From: an uncultured Coriobacteriaceae bacterium
GTDB taxonomy: Bacteria > Actinomycetota > Coriobacteriia > Coriobacteriales > Coriobacteriaceae
Direction: 5' to 3'
Length of the DNA: 64,000 bases
Assembly: GCA_944322305.1 (NCBI GenBank)
Contig: CALUOP010000002.1
Span: 124,001 to 188,000 of the forward strand
A program made the position numbers and the translations under genes. Numbering within the stretch: position 1 is the stretch's first letter; each line of letters begins with the position of its first letter. Positions 34,354 to 43,564 of the stretch are shown here, piece by piece. Below the pieces are notes generated by a model. That model ran no database searches and had not been told where the DNA came from. It worked only from the letters and a program-made list of their open reading frames with translations.

Positions 34354-35033
34354 GGTGACCTCCCGATACGAAAAGCGGGGAATATCCCCGCCTTTGGATG
34401 GACCAGATCCTTTCGGCCAGCCTAGAAACTAAAGTTGCCGTACCATTCCCGCGCTTTCTTATGCACGAAAAGTGCCCACATAGCCATAAGGAACGGCGGA
34501 TGAAAAGTCGGATGCTCCGGGAAATTCATGTGCACTGTTAGGGAGGGCGGGTGCAGATGGCCGAACGTGCGAGACGTGCCGTCTGCACCCGTCCCGAATG
34601 ACAGGCGCTTGTCGTATGATCCGGGGCATCGTTCGATGATCGTTGGCGCTGCTTGCGATGTGACGGCAAGCTTGCAATTGGTCGCGACTTTATCATGACA
34701 GGAGCGGTTGGCCGTGCGGACGACGGCTAATTCTCGGATTTCCGGGAGTTGCGTGCGCTTTTTGAGGCTAAGTGGTTCTTAGAGGTCGAAGGGGCGTTGA
34801 ACCGGGCTCCTCGATGTCGAAGGGGCGACCAACTCGGTTGCTTGATGTCAGAAACGCGGTCAACCGCACGGCCCAATGCCGCATGGAATGGCCCAACGCC
34901 GCGCGCAACCAAAAGGCGCCAACAAAAACGGGGCCGAGAACGCGAAGGTTCAACGTAAACTCTTGCGTTCCCGGCTCCGTCTCATGCACGTGACAAGCTC
35001 AGGAAAGGTGAGGCGCTCCCGGCGTCCGCGGCG
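34354..35033. other. Gene-poor region with hairpins and array copy C
   Basis: No gene is supported. It contains a short hairpin (GCGGGGA/TCCCCGC, 34375-34391), a 16-bp hairpin with one bulge (34545-34560 with 34579-34595, 18-nt loop) and the family-2 array copy C (34675-34912). A 72-residue frame on the minus strand around 34460-34677 has no family resemblance and no good start. Confidence 0.6.
34675..34912. repeat. Mirror-image array, family 2 copy C
   Basis: Core 34729-34750 (AATTCTCGGA and TCCGGGAGTT arms). Left sites CGGTTGG and CAATTGG end at 34711 and 34681. Right sites begin at 34768 (CTAAGTG), 34798 (TGAACCG), 34829 (CCAACTC) and 34860 (TCAACCG). Distances from the centre are 28.5, 58.5, 89.5 and 120.5, as in the other copies. 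Confidence 0.8.
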
Positions 35034-37076
35034 CTACTCCGCAGCGTCAGCCCCGTCTTCGGTGCCGGTATCGCTGGAATCGGCGGCATTGCCCGAGCTG
35101 TTGTCGCTATTGCCCGTGGAGGTGTTGCCGCTCGAGGAGCTGCCGCTCGAGTTGCTGCTGGTGGTCCACGCAACCACCACGGACACCGTGGCGCCCTCGT
35201 CGGCCGAGCCGGTGGGGTTCCAGCTGATCACGTGGTCGGGGCTCACGCCGTACTGCGAGCCGTCGTCGTAGGAGAAGCGCGCGGTGAACCCGGCACGCTT
35301 CAGCGCGTTCTCAGCCTGGGACTTGGTCATGCCCGTGAGGTCGGGGATGGTGGTCTTACCCGAGCCCTCGGATACGTACAGCGTCACGCTCGAGCCCTTG
35401 GCTGCCTTGCCGGTGGGGTCGGTGCGGATGGCCACGCCCTCGCTCACCGAGTCGCTCTCCTCGGTGGCGACGGTTACCACGAAGCCGGCGTTCTCCAGCA
35501 GGCGCTTGGCGTTGTCCTGGTCGTAATCGGCCACGTCGGGAATGTCAACTTCCTCCTCGCCGCTGGAAACCCAGTACTTAACGGTGGAGCCGCGCTGCGC
35601 CGAGCCGCCCACGCCGGGGTCGCAGCGGGTGATGTCGCCTTCGCCCACGTCGCTGCTGGGCTCCTCGTCCACGCGCTGGTACTCAAGGCCCACCTGCGCG
35701 AGCATCTGCTGCGCGGTTGCCTCGTCGCGGCCCACGATGTCGGGAACCTGCACCTGGTCCTCAGTGGGGTCGGTGCCCTGCGAGATCACGAGCGACACCT
35801 TGGAGCCCTCGGGAACCTTCTGACCCTCGTCGGGGTTCTGATCGCACACCTGGCCCTCGTCGTAGTCGGAGTTGTACTCCTCGGTCACGCTGTCAACCTC
35901 AAGGCCCTCGGCCTCGAGCGCGGCGCGCGCGGCGTCCTCGGTCATGCCCAGCACGCTCGGCACGTCCACGGTTTGGCTGCCGCCGCCCATAAGGCCGCTC
36001 ACCACCACGGCTGCCACGGCGATAATCGCCACGACCGCCACCACGGCGGCTACGATCCGGCCGGTGTGGCGCTTCTTCTCGGGCTGGTAGGAGCCGGTGG
36101 CCGTCATGTCAGGCGTGCCGGTGGCAACGCCGCCGCGCCGCCCCACCGCGCGCGGCATGGCGGTGGTGGAGCCGCCTGCGGGCATCACCTTGGTGGTGGT
36201 GTCGCCGGCGGCGCCCGCCGCGCCGATCACGCGCGTGGGCTCGGCGATCTGCACCGTGCGGCCGGCGAGGTAGCTGTTGAGCACCTGGCGCAGCTCGTCG
36301 GCGGTCTGGAAGCGCATGGCCGGGTCCTTCTCCATGCACTTCAGGATGATGCGCTCCAGGTCGGGGTCGACCTTGGGGTTCAGCTGGCTCGGCGGCACGG
36401 GGATCTCGTTGACCTGCTTCAGGGCCACCGAGATGGCGTCGTCGCCGTCAAAGGGCACGCGGCCGGTGGCGCACTCGTACATCACCACGCCCAGCGAGTA
36501 CAGGTCCGAGGTGGGGCCAAGCTCCTGGCCGCGCGTCTGCTCGGGGGAGACGTAGTGGGCGGTGCCCAGCACGTTGTTGTCTTGCGTGAGGTGGCTGTTC
36601 TTGGCGCGCGCGATGCCGAAGTCCATCACCTTGATGTTGCCGTCGGGCAGCACCATGATGTTCTGCGGCTTGATGTCGCGGTGGATGATCTCGTGCTTGT
36701 GCGCCACGGAGAGCGCGCCGCAGATCTCAGAGCCGATCTGGGCCACCTTCTTGGGGTCGAGCGCGCCGTGGGTGCGGATGCCGGTCTTGAGGTCGGTACC
36801 GCGCAGGTACTCCATGGCGATGAAGTACGTGTCGCCGTCCTTGCCCCAGTCGTACACGCTCACGATGTAGGGGCTCGAGAGGGCCGCCGCTGCCTGGGCC
36901 TCCTGCTTGAAGCGCGCCGCGAAAGTTGGGTCGCTGGCGTACTGGGGCAGCATGATCTTGATGGCTACGGTGCGGTCGAGGGTCTGGTCGTGCGCGCGGT
37001 AGACCGTGGCCATTCCGCCCGAGCCGACTTTGTCCTGGATGAGGTACCGACCGCCGAGGACTGTGGGTTGCGACAT
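35034..37076 (-). CDS. pknB: Ser/Thr protein kinase PknB with four PASTA domains
   Basis: The protein has 680 residues: kinase domain (about 9-270; Gly loop GSGGMATV, Lys40, HRDIKPQN with Asp134, DFG 152-154, APE-like SPEQ), a juxtamembrane linker, one transmembrane helix (about 345-370) and four extracellular PASTA repeats (VDVPSVLGM, VQVPDIVGR, VDIPDVADY, TTIPDLTGM), then a Ser/Asn-rich tail. PASTA domains sense muropeptides or lipid II; the kinase then phosphorylates wall and division proteins, read by FHA proteins from the same operon. It lies 120 bases after the RodA-PbpA fusion gene. Confidence 0.97.
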   Translation of the reverse strand: MSQPTVLGGRYLIQDKVGSGGMATVYRAHDQTLDRTVAIKIMLPQYASDPTFAARFKQEAQAAAALSSPYIVSVYDWGKDGDTYFIAMEYLRGTDLKTGIRTHGALDPKKVAQIGSEICGALSVAHKHEIIHRDIKPQNIMVLPDGNIKVMDFGIARAKNSHLTQDNNVLGTAHYVSPEQTRGQELGPTSDLYSLGVVMYECATGRVPFDGDDAISVALKQVNEIPVPPSQLNPKVDPDLERIILKCMEKDPAMRFQTADELRQVLNSYLAGRTVQIAEPTRVIGAAGAAGDTTTKVMPAGGSTTAMPRAVGRRGGVATGTPDMTATGSYQPEKKRHTGRIVAAVVAVVAIIAVAAVVVSGLMGGGSQTVDVPSVLGMTEDAARAALEAEGLEVDSVTEEYNSDYDEGQVCDQNPDEGQKVPEGSKVSLVISQGTDPTEDQVQVPDIVGRDEATAQQMLAQVGLEYQRVDEEPSSDVGEGDITRCDPGVGGSAQRGSTVKYWVSSGEEEVDIPDVADYDQDNAKRLLENAGFVVTVATEESDSVSEGVAIRTDPTGKAAKGSSVTLYVSEGSGKTTIPDLTGMTKSQAENALKRAGFTARFSYDDGSQYGVSPDHVISWNPTGSADEGATVSVVVAWTTSSNSSGSSSSGNTSTGNSDNSSGNAADSSDTGTEDGADAAE

Positions 37077-37196
37077 GGATGCTGCTCCTAACCTAACGAA
37101 AGACGCGGGGCCGCGAGGGCTCGCAGAAAAGGGACTCGTACGCGCAAGGACGCTTGGGCGGCGACGTTGGCGCCGCGTTTGGGTAACGCATCAGCC

Positions 37197-40088
37197 TCAC
37201 CTCTGCCCTTGGATGCTCAGCGCCGCCTTGAGCACCTGTCCGGCGATCTGGGCCGCCGAGATGTCGTGCTCCTCGTAGTTCTCAACAACCACCGAGATGG
37301 CGAGCGTGGGCGAGTCGTACGGCGCGAAGCCGATGAACGTAGAGTTGACCTGGGTGTTGGTGGCCTCGGCGGTGCCGGTCTTGCCGGCGACCTTCACGCC
37401 GGGGACGGCCGCAGCCGAGCCGCTGCCCTTTTCGACCACCGTGAGCATGGCCTCCTTCACCTGCTGGGCGGTGGTGGCGCTCACGGCCTGGCCGAGCGAG
37501 CGCGGCTGCGTGGAGGCACCGGCCACGCCCTCGGGGGAGAGGATGTGGTCGACCACGTAGGGGTTCATCACCACGCCGTCGTTGGCGATGGCGGCGGCGA
37601 TCACGGCGTTCTGCATGACGGTGGTCTGCGGGCCGGGGGTGTGGTTGGAGGAGTCGCCCACAGGTTGGCCGTCGGCGGCCCATGCCGTCTCCCACTCGGT
37701 CATCTGGCTCGCCTCGGGGATGATGGAGGCAACGGTGGAGAAGTCCTGGCCGAGCTCGCGCCCGTAACCGAAGGCGTTGGCGTAGTTTACCAGCGTCTCA
37801 GCGCCCAGCTCGACGCCTACCTGCGAGAAGACCGTGTTGGCCGAGTAGTCGAAGGCGGTCTGCAGCGAGATGGTGCCCCAGTTGGCGTTGTTGACGTTGG
37901 TGATGTCGGCGCCGCCGAGCTCGATGGAGGAGGGCGCGTTGTAGCGCGTGTTGAGCGTGGCCGTGCCGGTCTCGAGCGCCGCGGCGAGCGTCACCGTCTT
38001 GAAGGTGGAGCCGGGCGTGTAGAGGGCCTGGGTGGTGCGGTCGAACAGCGAGGTCGTGCCGTCACCGGAGCTTGCGGCGGCGATGGCCGCGGCGGCGTCG
38101 CTGTTGTCGTAGGTAGGCGAGCTCGCCTTGGCGAGAACCGCGCCGGTGGAAGGGTTGAGCACCACGATGGCGCCGGTGAGGCCGGAGAGCGCCTCCTCGG
38201 CCGCGCGCTGGATGCGCGAGTCAAGGGTGAGCACCACCGAGTTGCCCGGCTGCGCGATGCCGGCGAGAGAGTTGATGGCCGTCTCCCAGGTGGAGTAGTC
38301 CTGCGAGCCGGTGAGGGTCTCGTTCATAGAGGCCTCGACGCCGGTGGCGCCGTACTGCTGCGAGAAGTACCCCACCGTGTGCGCGGCGAGGTTGCCCTGC
38401 GGGTACTGGCGCACGTAGGTGCCGTCCTCCTGCTGCACGGACTGCGCGAGCGTCACGTTGTCGGAGGTGATGATGGAGCCGCGCTGCACGTAGGCGGCGC
38501 GCGCGATGGAGTGGTTGTTGTCCGGGCGGCTCTTGAGCTCGTCGGCCTGGATCACCTGGATGTAGGTGAGGTTGCCGATAAGCACCGCGAAAAGCGCGGT
38601 GAGCACCCACACGGTGCGGGTGAGGCGCTTGGCGAGCGCCACGCGGCCGAGCACGCCGGACTCGGGCGTCTCGAGCACGCGGCGGCGCAGGCGGCTGCCG
38701 GGCTTGGCGTGGGTGGCGGCGCGCCCGGAGGCGGCCGAGCTGTAGCCACCCGCGCTCACGGCCTCGGCGATGCGGGCGCGGTGGTTGGCCAGCGCCTCCA
38801 TGACGCCGGTGCCGCTCATCTCGGTCTCGCGGCCGGTGGCCTCGTCGCCGGCGCGCATGAGCAGCGCCACGATGATGAAGCTCGCCAGAAGCGAGGAGCC
38901 GCCCTGGCTCATGAAGGGCAGGGTCACGCCGGTCAGCGGGATCAGGCGGGAGACGCCGCCGATGATGAGGAACGCCTGGAACGAGATGGCCGCGGTGAGG
39001 CCCACGCACACGAAGGCGGTGTGGTCGGACTTGGAGCGGGCCGCCGTGGTGAGGCCGCGCACCGCGAAGAGCACGAACAAAAGGACCACAGCCGAGCCGC
39101 CGAGCAGGCCCATCTCCTCGCCGATGGCCGAGAAGATGAAGTCGGACTCCACGACGGGGATGTTGGTGGACATGCCCTTGCCGATGCCGGTGCCCACCAG
39201 GCCGCCGTCAGCGAGCGAGTACAGCGACTGCACGAGCTGGTAGCCGGTGTTCTGGGCGTCGGCCCACGGGTCGAGCCAGATGTTGAAGCGCACCTGCACG
39301 TGGCTCATGACCTGATAGGCGCCGAGCGCGCCCACGGCCAGAAGCCCCAGGCCGATGACGATGTAGGACAGGCGTCCCGTGGCGGCGTAGAGCATCACCA
39401 GGAAGATGGTGTAGAACAGCACCGCCGAGCCCAGGTCGCGCTCGAAGGCCACGATGGCGATGAAGATGCCCCACACCACGAACAGCGGCGTGAGCAGGCG
39501 CAGGCGCGGCACCTTGAAGCCGAGAACCTCGCGGTTGGCCACCGAGAGCAGCTCGCGGTTCTCGGACAGGTAGCCGGCCAGGAAGAACACGAAGCAGATC
39601 TTGGCGAACTCGCCGGGCTGGATGGTGAAGGACCCGATGCGCAGCCACAGCTTGGAGCCGCCGATCTCGGTGCCGAAGATCATGGGCAAGACGAGCAGGA
39701 TGATGCCGATGATGCCGAAGGTGTACTTGTACTTGCGCACCAGGTCCAGGTTCTTCACGAACGCCAGCGTGAGCACCATGAGCAGGATCGAGGCGAACAG
39801 GAAGATGAGCTGGTTCACGGCCAGGTCGGGCTTGAGGCGCGTGACGAAGGTGATGCCTATGCCCGCGAGCGAGAACACGATGGGCAGAAGCGCCGGGTCG
39901 GCGCCGGGGGCCAAGATGCGCGTGGCGATGTGCGCCGCAGCGAAGGCGGCGAACAGTCCCAGCGGCACGGCGAGGGTCTCGAAGGTGATCTGCGTGCCGG
40001 AGTTGGCAACGTACAGGGCGTAGAGCAGCGTGACGGGAAACGCTGCGGCTATGAGCAAGAAGAGCTCGGTGTTGCGTCTGCTTCCCAT
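37197..40088 (-). CDS. RodA-PbpA fusion: SEDS glycosyltransferase joined to class B transpeptidase
   Basis: This single 963-residue frame holds both halves of a peptidoglycan synthase. Residues about 10-415 are a SEDS (RodA/FtsW) polytopic domain, with the conserved [30 protein letters not shown] and [14 protein letters not shown] linker (about 416-485) leads to a membrane anchor (491-512) and a class B PBP: catalytic Ser694 in [12 protein letters not shown] 749-751, KTG 903-905. In mycobacteria rodA and pbpA are adjacent but separate genes. The fused frame is continuous, without stop or shift. Its start overlaps the PP2C stop (TAATG). Confidence 0.95.
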   Translation of the reverse strand: MGSRRNTELFLLIAAAFPVTLLYALYVANSGTQITFETLAVPLGLFAAFAAAHIATRILAPGADPALLPIVFSLAGIGITFVTRLKPDLAVNQLIFLFASILLMVLTLAFVKNLDLVRKYKYTFGIIGIILLVLPMIFGTEIGGSKLWLRIGSFTIQPGEFAKICFVFFLAGYLSENRELLSVANREVLGFKVPRLRLLTPLFVVWGIFIAIVAFERDLGSAVLFYTIFLVMLYAATGRLSYIVIGLGLLAVGALGAYQVMSHVQVRFNIWLDPWADAQNTGYQLVQSLYSLADGGLVGTGIGKGMSTNIPVVESDFIFSAIGEEMGLLGGSAVVLLFVLFAVRGLTTAARSKSDHTAFVCVGLTAAISFQAFLIIGGVSRLIPLTGVTLPFMSQGGSSLLASFIIVALLMRAGDEATGRETEMSGTGVMEALANHRARIAEAVSAGGYSSAASGRAATHAKPGSRLRRRVLETPESGVLGRVALAKRLTRTVWVLTALFAVLIGNLTYIQVIQADELKSRPDNNHSIARAAYVQRGSIITSDNVTLAQSVQQEDGTYVRQYPQGNLAAHTVGYFSQQYGATGVEASMNETLTGSQDYSTWETAINSLAGIAQPGNSVVLTLDSRIQRAAEEALSGLTGAIVVLNPSTGAVLAKASSPTYDNSDAAAAIAAASSGDGTTSLFDRTTQALYTPGSTFKTVTLAAALETGTATLNTRYNAPSSIELGGADITNVNNANWGTISLQTAFDYSANTVFSQVGVELGAETLVNYANAFGYGRELGQDFSTVASIIPEASQMTEWETAWAADGQPVGDSSNHTPGPQTTVMQNAVIAAAIANDGVVMNPYVVDHILSPEGVAGASTQPRSLGQAVSATTAQQVKEAMLTVVEKGSGSAAAVPGVKVAGKTGTAEATNTQVNSTFIGFAPYDSPTLAISVVVENYEEHDISAAQIAGQVLKAALSIQGQR

Positions 40089-42241
40089 TATGCGGCACCT
40101 CCTGTGTTCTCCGGTGTCTGGTCAGTGCTTGCGGCGTCGGCGCCTGCGCTTGCGTCTGCGCTGTTCTCGGCGTCCGCGCCGTCTTGGGTGTCAGCCTCGT
40201 CGGCGGCAGCGGGGTCGTGCTGCTCCTGCAGACTCTGGGCGGTCAGCGCCTCGCGGGCGCGCTGGCTGTCTATCTGGTCGCGGTAGTTGGCTACGGTGCG
40301 CTCGGCCTCCTCCGTGCTGCCTTGGGGGATGCCCTGCCCAAGGCGCGACTGCGTGTCCTCGGGCAGCTGGTCAACCTCCACGGAGGTCTCGTCTTCCAGC
40401 CAGTGGAGCTCGATGCCCAAGGGCGTGGAGGGGATGCCGCGGTACACGGCCACGTTGCCGTCTTTGATGCCCAGGTACACCGAGCTGCTGATCGAGATGG
40501 CAAGCGCGGCGACGGTGGCGAGCACGAGCACGAGCGCGGCCACGCCGGCGATGATGAGGTTGCGGCGCCGGCGGCGGTGAAGCTCCTTCATGCGGCCGTC
40601 GTCCATCACGTCCACCACGACCACCGTCACGTTGTCGGTGCCGCCGGCGGCGAGCGCGGCGTCCACCAGGTTGTCGGCCGCGAGCTGCGCGGACGAGGAC
40701 TCGGTGGCGATGCTCTCGATGTCGCGGTCGGGGATCATGCCCGAAAGGCCGTCCGAGCACAGGATCAGCCGGTCGCCCTTCTCGATGTTCAGGGTGAAGT
40801 GGTCGGCGTACATGGCCGGGTCCGAGCCCAGCGCGCGGGTGATGACCGAGCGGTTGGGGTGCACGCGGGCCTCGTCGGCGGTGATCTCGCCGGCGTCCAC
40901 GAGCTCCTCGACCAGGGAGTGGTCGTGCGTGATGCGGATGAGCATGCCGCCGTGCAGCAGGTAGGCGCGCGAGTCGCCCACGTGCGCGATGGCGAGCGTG
41001 TGGCCCTCGATCATGGCCACGGTGGCGGTGCAGCCCATGCCGGGCTTGCCGCGCCCGTTGGCCGCCGCCTCGATGACCGCGGCGTTGGCCGATTCCACTG
41101 CGGCGCCCAAAAGCGCCGGGTCGGCCGCGGCCGGGGCCGTCTTGGCGATGGTCTCCACCGCGATGGAGGAGGCCACCTCGCCGGCGGCGTGGCCGCCCAT
41201 GCCGTCCGACACGCAGAACAGCGGCGGCTGCACCAGGTAGGAGTCCTCGTTGTGCGAGCGCACGCAGCCCACGTCGGAGCGGGCGCCCCAGGTGAGGTTG
41301 GTGGAGGTGCCGGCGTCGTAGGTGGAGGAGGTGTTGATGCGCTCCTCGGGCAGCGGCTCGAAGCTCAACGTCGAGCCGGGGTCGTTCAGCTTGGCCTCCA
41401 CGGCCTCCACGTCGATCTCGGCGGTGTCCTCCACCGAGGAGACGTCGGGGATGGGGGCGGTGTCCTCGTCTGCGTCGGGGTCGGCCACGGCGGACGGGTC
41501 GGGGGTTGCGGCTTGGATCGGCGCCGGGGCGGGGCTCGGGGCGGGTGCGCTGTCGCCCGCGGCAAAGAGCGTTTCCTGGCCGGGAAGCGGCGCGGGCGCG
41601 CCGGCTGCGGGCGTGTTCGCCGCCTCGGCGGCCGGGGCGTGCGCCTCGTGCTGCTCAAAGAGGGCGCCGTCGGCGTCGGCGGCGTGGTCGGTGCCGGAGA
41701 ACAGCGCCTCCTGCAGGCGGGCCTGCGCCGCTACGGCGGCGGCAGGCAGCTCGTCTGCGCTGCCGGCGGGCGAGAAGAGCGCGTCCTCGGGGTCGCCGTG
41801 CTTGAGCGCGGCCGTCTCGGGCGCGGGGGCTGCGGCGGCAGGGGCCGCGGCGGCCTCGTTGGTTGCCTTGGCGTGGAGCCCGATCGGCCCTTCGGCGCCG
41901 GTGTCGCCGGCGGCGTTCGCGGCGGCCGGCGCGGCAAAGAGGGCGTCTTCGGAGTGGTGCGTCTCGTCGGCGGCGCGGCGCGCGCCGAGGGCGTCGGGGA
42001 GCTGGCTGTGTTGCGGCGCGCTGTGGAGGCCGAGCGCCCGTCCGGACGCGGCGGGGGCGTCTGCGCTTGCGGGCGCGGTTGCCCCGACGCTCTTCTCGGC
42101 CTCGGCGGCAGCGAGGAAAGCCCCCGTGTCGTGGGGGGAGGAGGCGGCTTTGGGCTGATGGGCGGTAGCTGCGCCCTCAGCGCCGAGATCCGCCGCAGCC
42201 GCGCCCTGGGGGCGGGCATCCTCGCGGTCAGACCAGGTCAT
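40088..42241 (-). CDS. pstP: PP2C-type Ser/Thr phosphatase with disordered N-terminus (PstP-like)
   Basis: The protein has 717 residues. A 315-residue Ala/Pro/Glu-rich N-terminus carries five copies of a short xALF/TLF motif (100-102, 154-156, 179-181, 193-195, 224-226). The PP2C domain (about 317-550) shows [39 protein letters not shown] and [10 protein letters not shown], giving the metal-binding aspartates. A basic stretch and transmembrane helix (about 561-587) lead to a Glu/Asp-rich outer tail. It reverses the kinases encoded around it. Start overlaps the FhaB stop (ATGA). Confidence 0.95.
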   Translation of the reverse strand: MTWSDREDARPQGAAAADLGAEGAATAHQPKAASSPHDTGAFLAAAEAEKSVGATAPASADAPAASGRALGLHSAPQHSQLPDALGARRAADETHHSEDALFAAPAAANAAGDTGAEGPIGLHAKATNEAAAAPAAAAPAPETAALKHGDPEDALFSPAGSADELPAAAVAAQARLQEALFSGTDHAADADGALFEQHEAHAPAAEAANTPAAGAPAPLPGQETLFAAGDSAPAPSPAPAPIQAATPDPSAVADPDADEDTAPIPDVSSVEDTAEIDVEAVEAKLNDPGSTLSFEPLPEERINTSSTYDAGTSTNLTWGARSDVGCVRSHNEDSYLVQPPLFCVSDGMGGHAAGEVASSIAVETIAKTAPAAADPALLGAAVESANAAVIEAAANGRGKPGMGCTATVAMIEGHTLAIAHVGDSRAYLLHGGMLIRITHDHSLVEELVDAGEITADEARVHPNRSVITRALGSDPAMYADHFTLNIEKGDRLILCSDGLSGMIPDRDIESIATESSSAQLAADNLVDAALAAGGTDNVTVVVVDVMDDGRMKELHRRRRRNLIIAGVAALVLVLATVAALAISISSSVYLGIKDGNVAVYRGIPSTPLGIELHWLEDETSVEVDQLPEDTQSRLGQGIPQGSTEEAERTVANYRDQIDSQRAREALTAQSLQEQHDPAAADEADTQDGADAENSADASAGADAASTDQTPENTGGAA

Positions 42242-42651
42242 CGGCGGTTCACCTTCATGACCACGTCGCCGATCTGCACCTCGTCGCCCTCGCGCAGGGT
42301 GGCGGGCTCGGCGAGCGGGCGGCCGTTGACCATGGTGCCGTTAAGCGAGTTGAGGTCCTCGACCACCAGCGCGGGCCCCTGCAGCGAGAAGCGCGCGTGG
42401 CTGGCCGAGACGAACGGCTCGTTGATGCAGATGTCGGACGAGGGGGAGCGGCCCACGATCACGGGGCCGAGCATGTCCACGTGGATGCCGCGGATGCCGC
42501 GCGGGCCCTTGTCGACGTCGATGGTCCAGATGGCCGAGTCGCGGCGCTGGCCGCGCACCAGGCCCACGCCGGTTTTCATGACGGCGAACAGGAAGATGTA
42601 GAGCAGGACGACCAGTACGATCCTGCCGACGAAAAGCACCAGGTCGATCAT
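42238..42651 (-). CDS. fhaB: FHA-domain protein, membrane-anchored (FhaB-like)
   Basis: The protein has 137 residues: an N-terminal membrane helix (MIDLVLFVGRIVLVVLLYIF) and an FHA domain (about 65-135) with VIVGRSPSSDI, SASHARF and LNSLNGTMVNG, the phosphothreonine-binding loops. The start at 42651 has GGGGGT upstream; a TTG at 42669 is an alternative. One base separates it from FhaA upstream and it overlaps the phosphatase gene by 4. In mycobacteria FhaB recruits phosphorylated partners to the elongation machinery. Confidence 0.94.
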   Translation of the reverse strand: MIDLVLFVGRIVLVVLLYIFLFAVMKTGVGLVRGQRRDSAIWTIDVDKGPRGIRGIHVDMLGPVIVGRSPSSDICINEPFVSASHARFSLQGPALVVEDLNSLNGTMVNGRPLAEPATLREGDEVQIGDVVMKVNRR

Positions 42652-42652
42652 G

Positions 42653-43564
42653 TTACCCCCTGAACTCAAAGGTCATGAGGCCGAACGTGACGAGGTCGCC
42701 GTTGCGCAGCGGCCAGCGGGTCACGCGGCGGTTGTTGACCATGAGGCCGTTGGTGGAGTTGAGGTCCTCGATGGTCCAGTCGCTGCCGCTGAAGGTGAGC
42801 TCGGCGTGGCGGCGGCTCACGTTGGGGTCGGACAGCACGATGTCGGCGCTGGCGCGCTCGCGGCCCACGATGACGCGCTGGCTGGTGAGCTGGTAGTGCT
42901 CGCCGGAAACCACGTCAACGAGCTCGGCGAACGGGATGGAGGGCACCTGCGGCTGGGAGCCGGTGCCCATGCGCATGCCGCCCGTTGCGGCGGCGCCGCC
43001 CATGCCGGCCAGCGCCTCGCGCGAGACGGTGGGTGGCACGCTCTGGAAGGGATCCTCCTGCGGGGCGGCGAGCGGGTCCAGGCTGTCGCGGCTGGGCATG
43101 ACCGGGCGGTTGGGGTGCGGGGCGCGGGCGGTGCCGCGGCCGCCGGCGAGCGAGAGCGACGAGCCGGAGAGGTAGGCGCGCTCCTCCTCGTACAGGCGCC
43201 CCAGGGTGGGGGCGTCAACGTTCTCGGCAAAGACCGAGAACTTGCCGGGCTTGAGCGCCGGGTCAACCATGAAGCGCACCAGCGGCTCGCCCACGAAGGC
43301 GTACTTGCGCTTCTCGGCCTGGGCCTTGATGAGCTCGGAGATCTCGCTCGTGAGCTGCGGGTAGTACTGGGCGAGCATCACGTCGTCGCCGGGGGAGACG
43401 AGGATGCTGTACAGGGCCGGCGCGGTGTCCACGCCGTTTACCACGAGCGTTTGATCCTCCATCTCGTGGGCCGCCTGCTTTGCCAGCTTTTTAAACGAGA
43501 AAGGCGCGCGCGTGGCACCGAACACGCCTGCCACGCGGTCCTCGAATATATTGAGAAAGTTCAC
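42653..43564 (-). CDS. fhaA: FHA-domain protein with DUF3662 (FhaA-like)
   Basis: The protein has 303 residues. The N-terminal DUF3662 domain (about 1-130; FLNIFEDRVAGVFG, LYSILVSPGDD) is followed by a Pro/Ser/Gly-rich linker and a C-terminal FHA domain (about 225-303; VIVGRERASADIVL, VSRRHAEL, LNSTNGLMVNN). GTG start at 43564 overlaps the kinase stop codon (GTGA), with GGAAGGTG upstream. This is the FhaA architecture of actinobacteria, which interacts with wall-synthesis proteins such as the MviN flippase. Confidence 0.95.
   Translation of the reverse strand: MNFLNIFEDRVAGVFGATRAPFSFKKLAKQAAHEMEDQTLVVNGVDTAPALYSILVSPGDDVMLAQYYPQLTSEISELIKAQAEKRKYAFVGEPLVRFMVDPALKPGKFSVFAENVDAPTLGRLYEEERAYLSGSSLSLAGGRGTARAPHPNRPVMPSRDSLDPLAAPQEDPFQSVPPTVSREALAGMGGAAATGGMRMGTGSQPQVPSIPFAELVDVVSGEHYQLTSQRVIVGRERASADIVLSDPNVSRRHAELTFSGSDWTIEDLNSTNGLMVNNRRVTRWPLRNGDLVTFGLMTFEFRG

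Noticed and set aside
34459-34677. A 72-codon minus-strand frame in the gene-poor region
   Set aside because: No family resemblance, no ribosome site, and it overlaps a strong hairpin.
37167-40286. A 1039-codon open frame on the plus strand opposite the RodA-PbpA fusion
   Set aside because: Composition is Gly/Ala/Val/His/Arg-rich without domains. In GC-rich DNA the antisense frame of a real gene often stays open. The minus-strand frame has all enzyme motifs.
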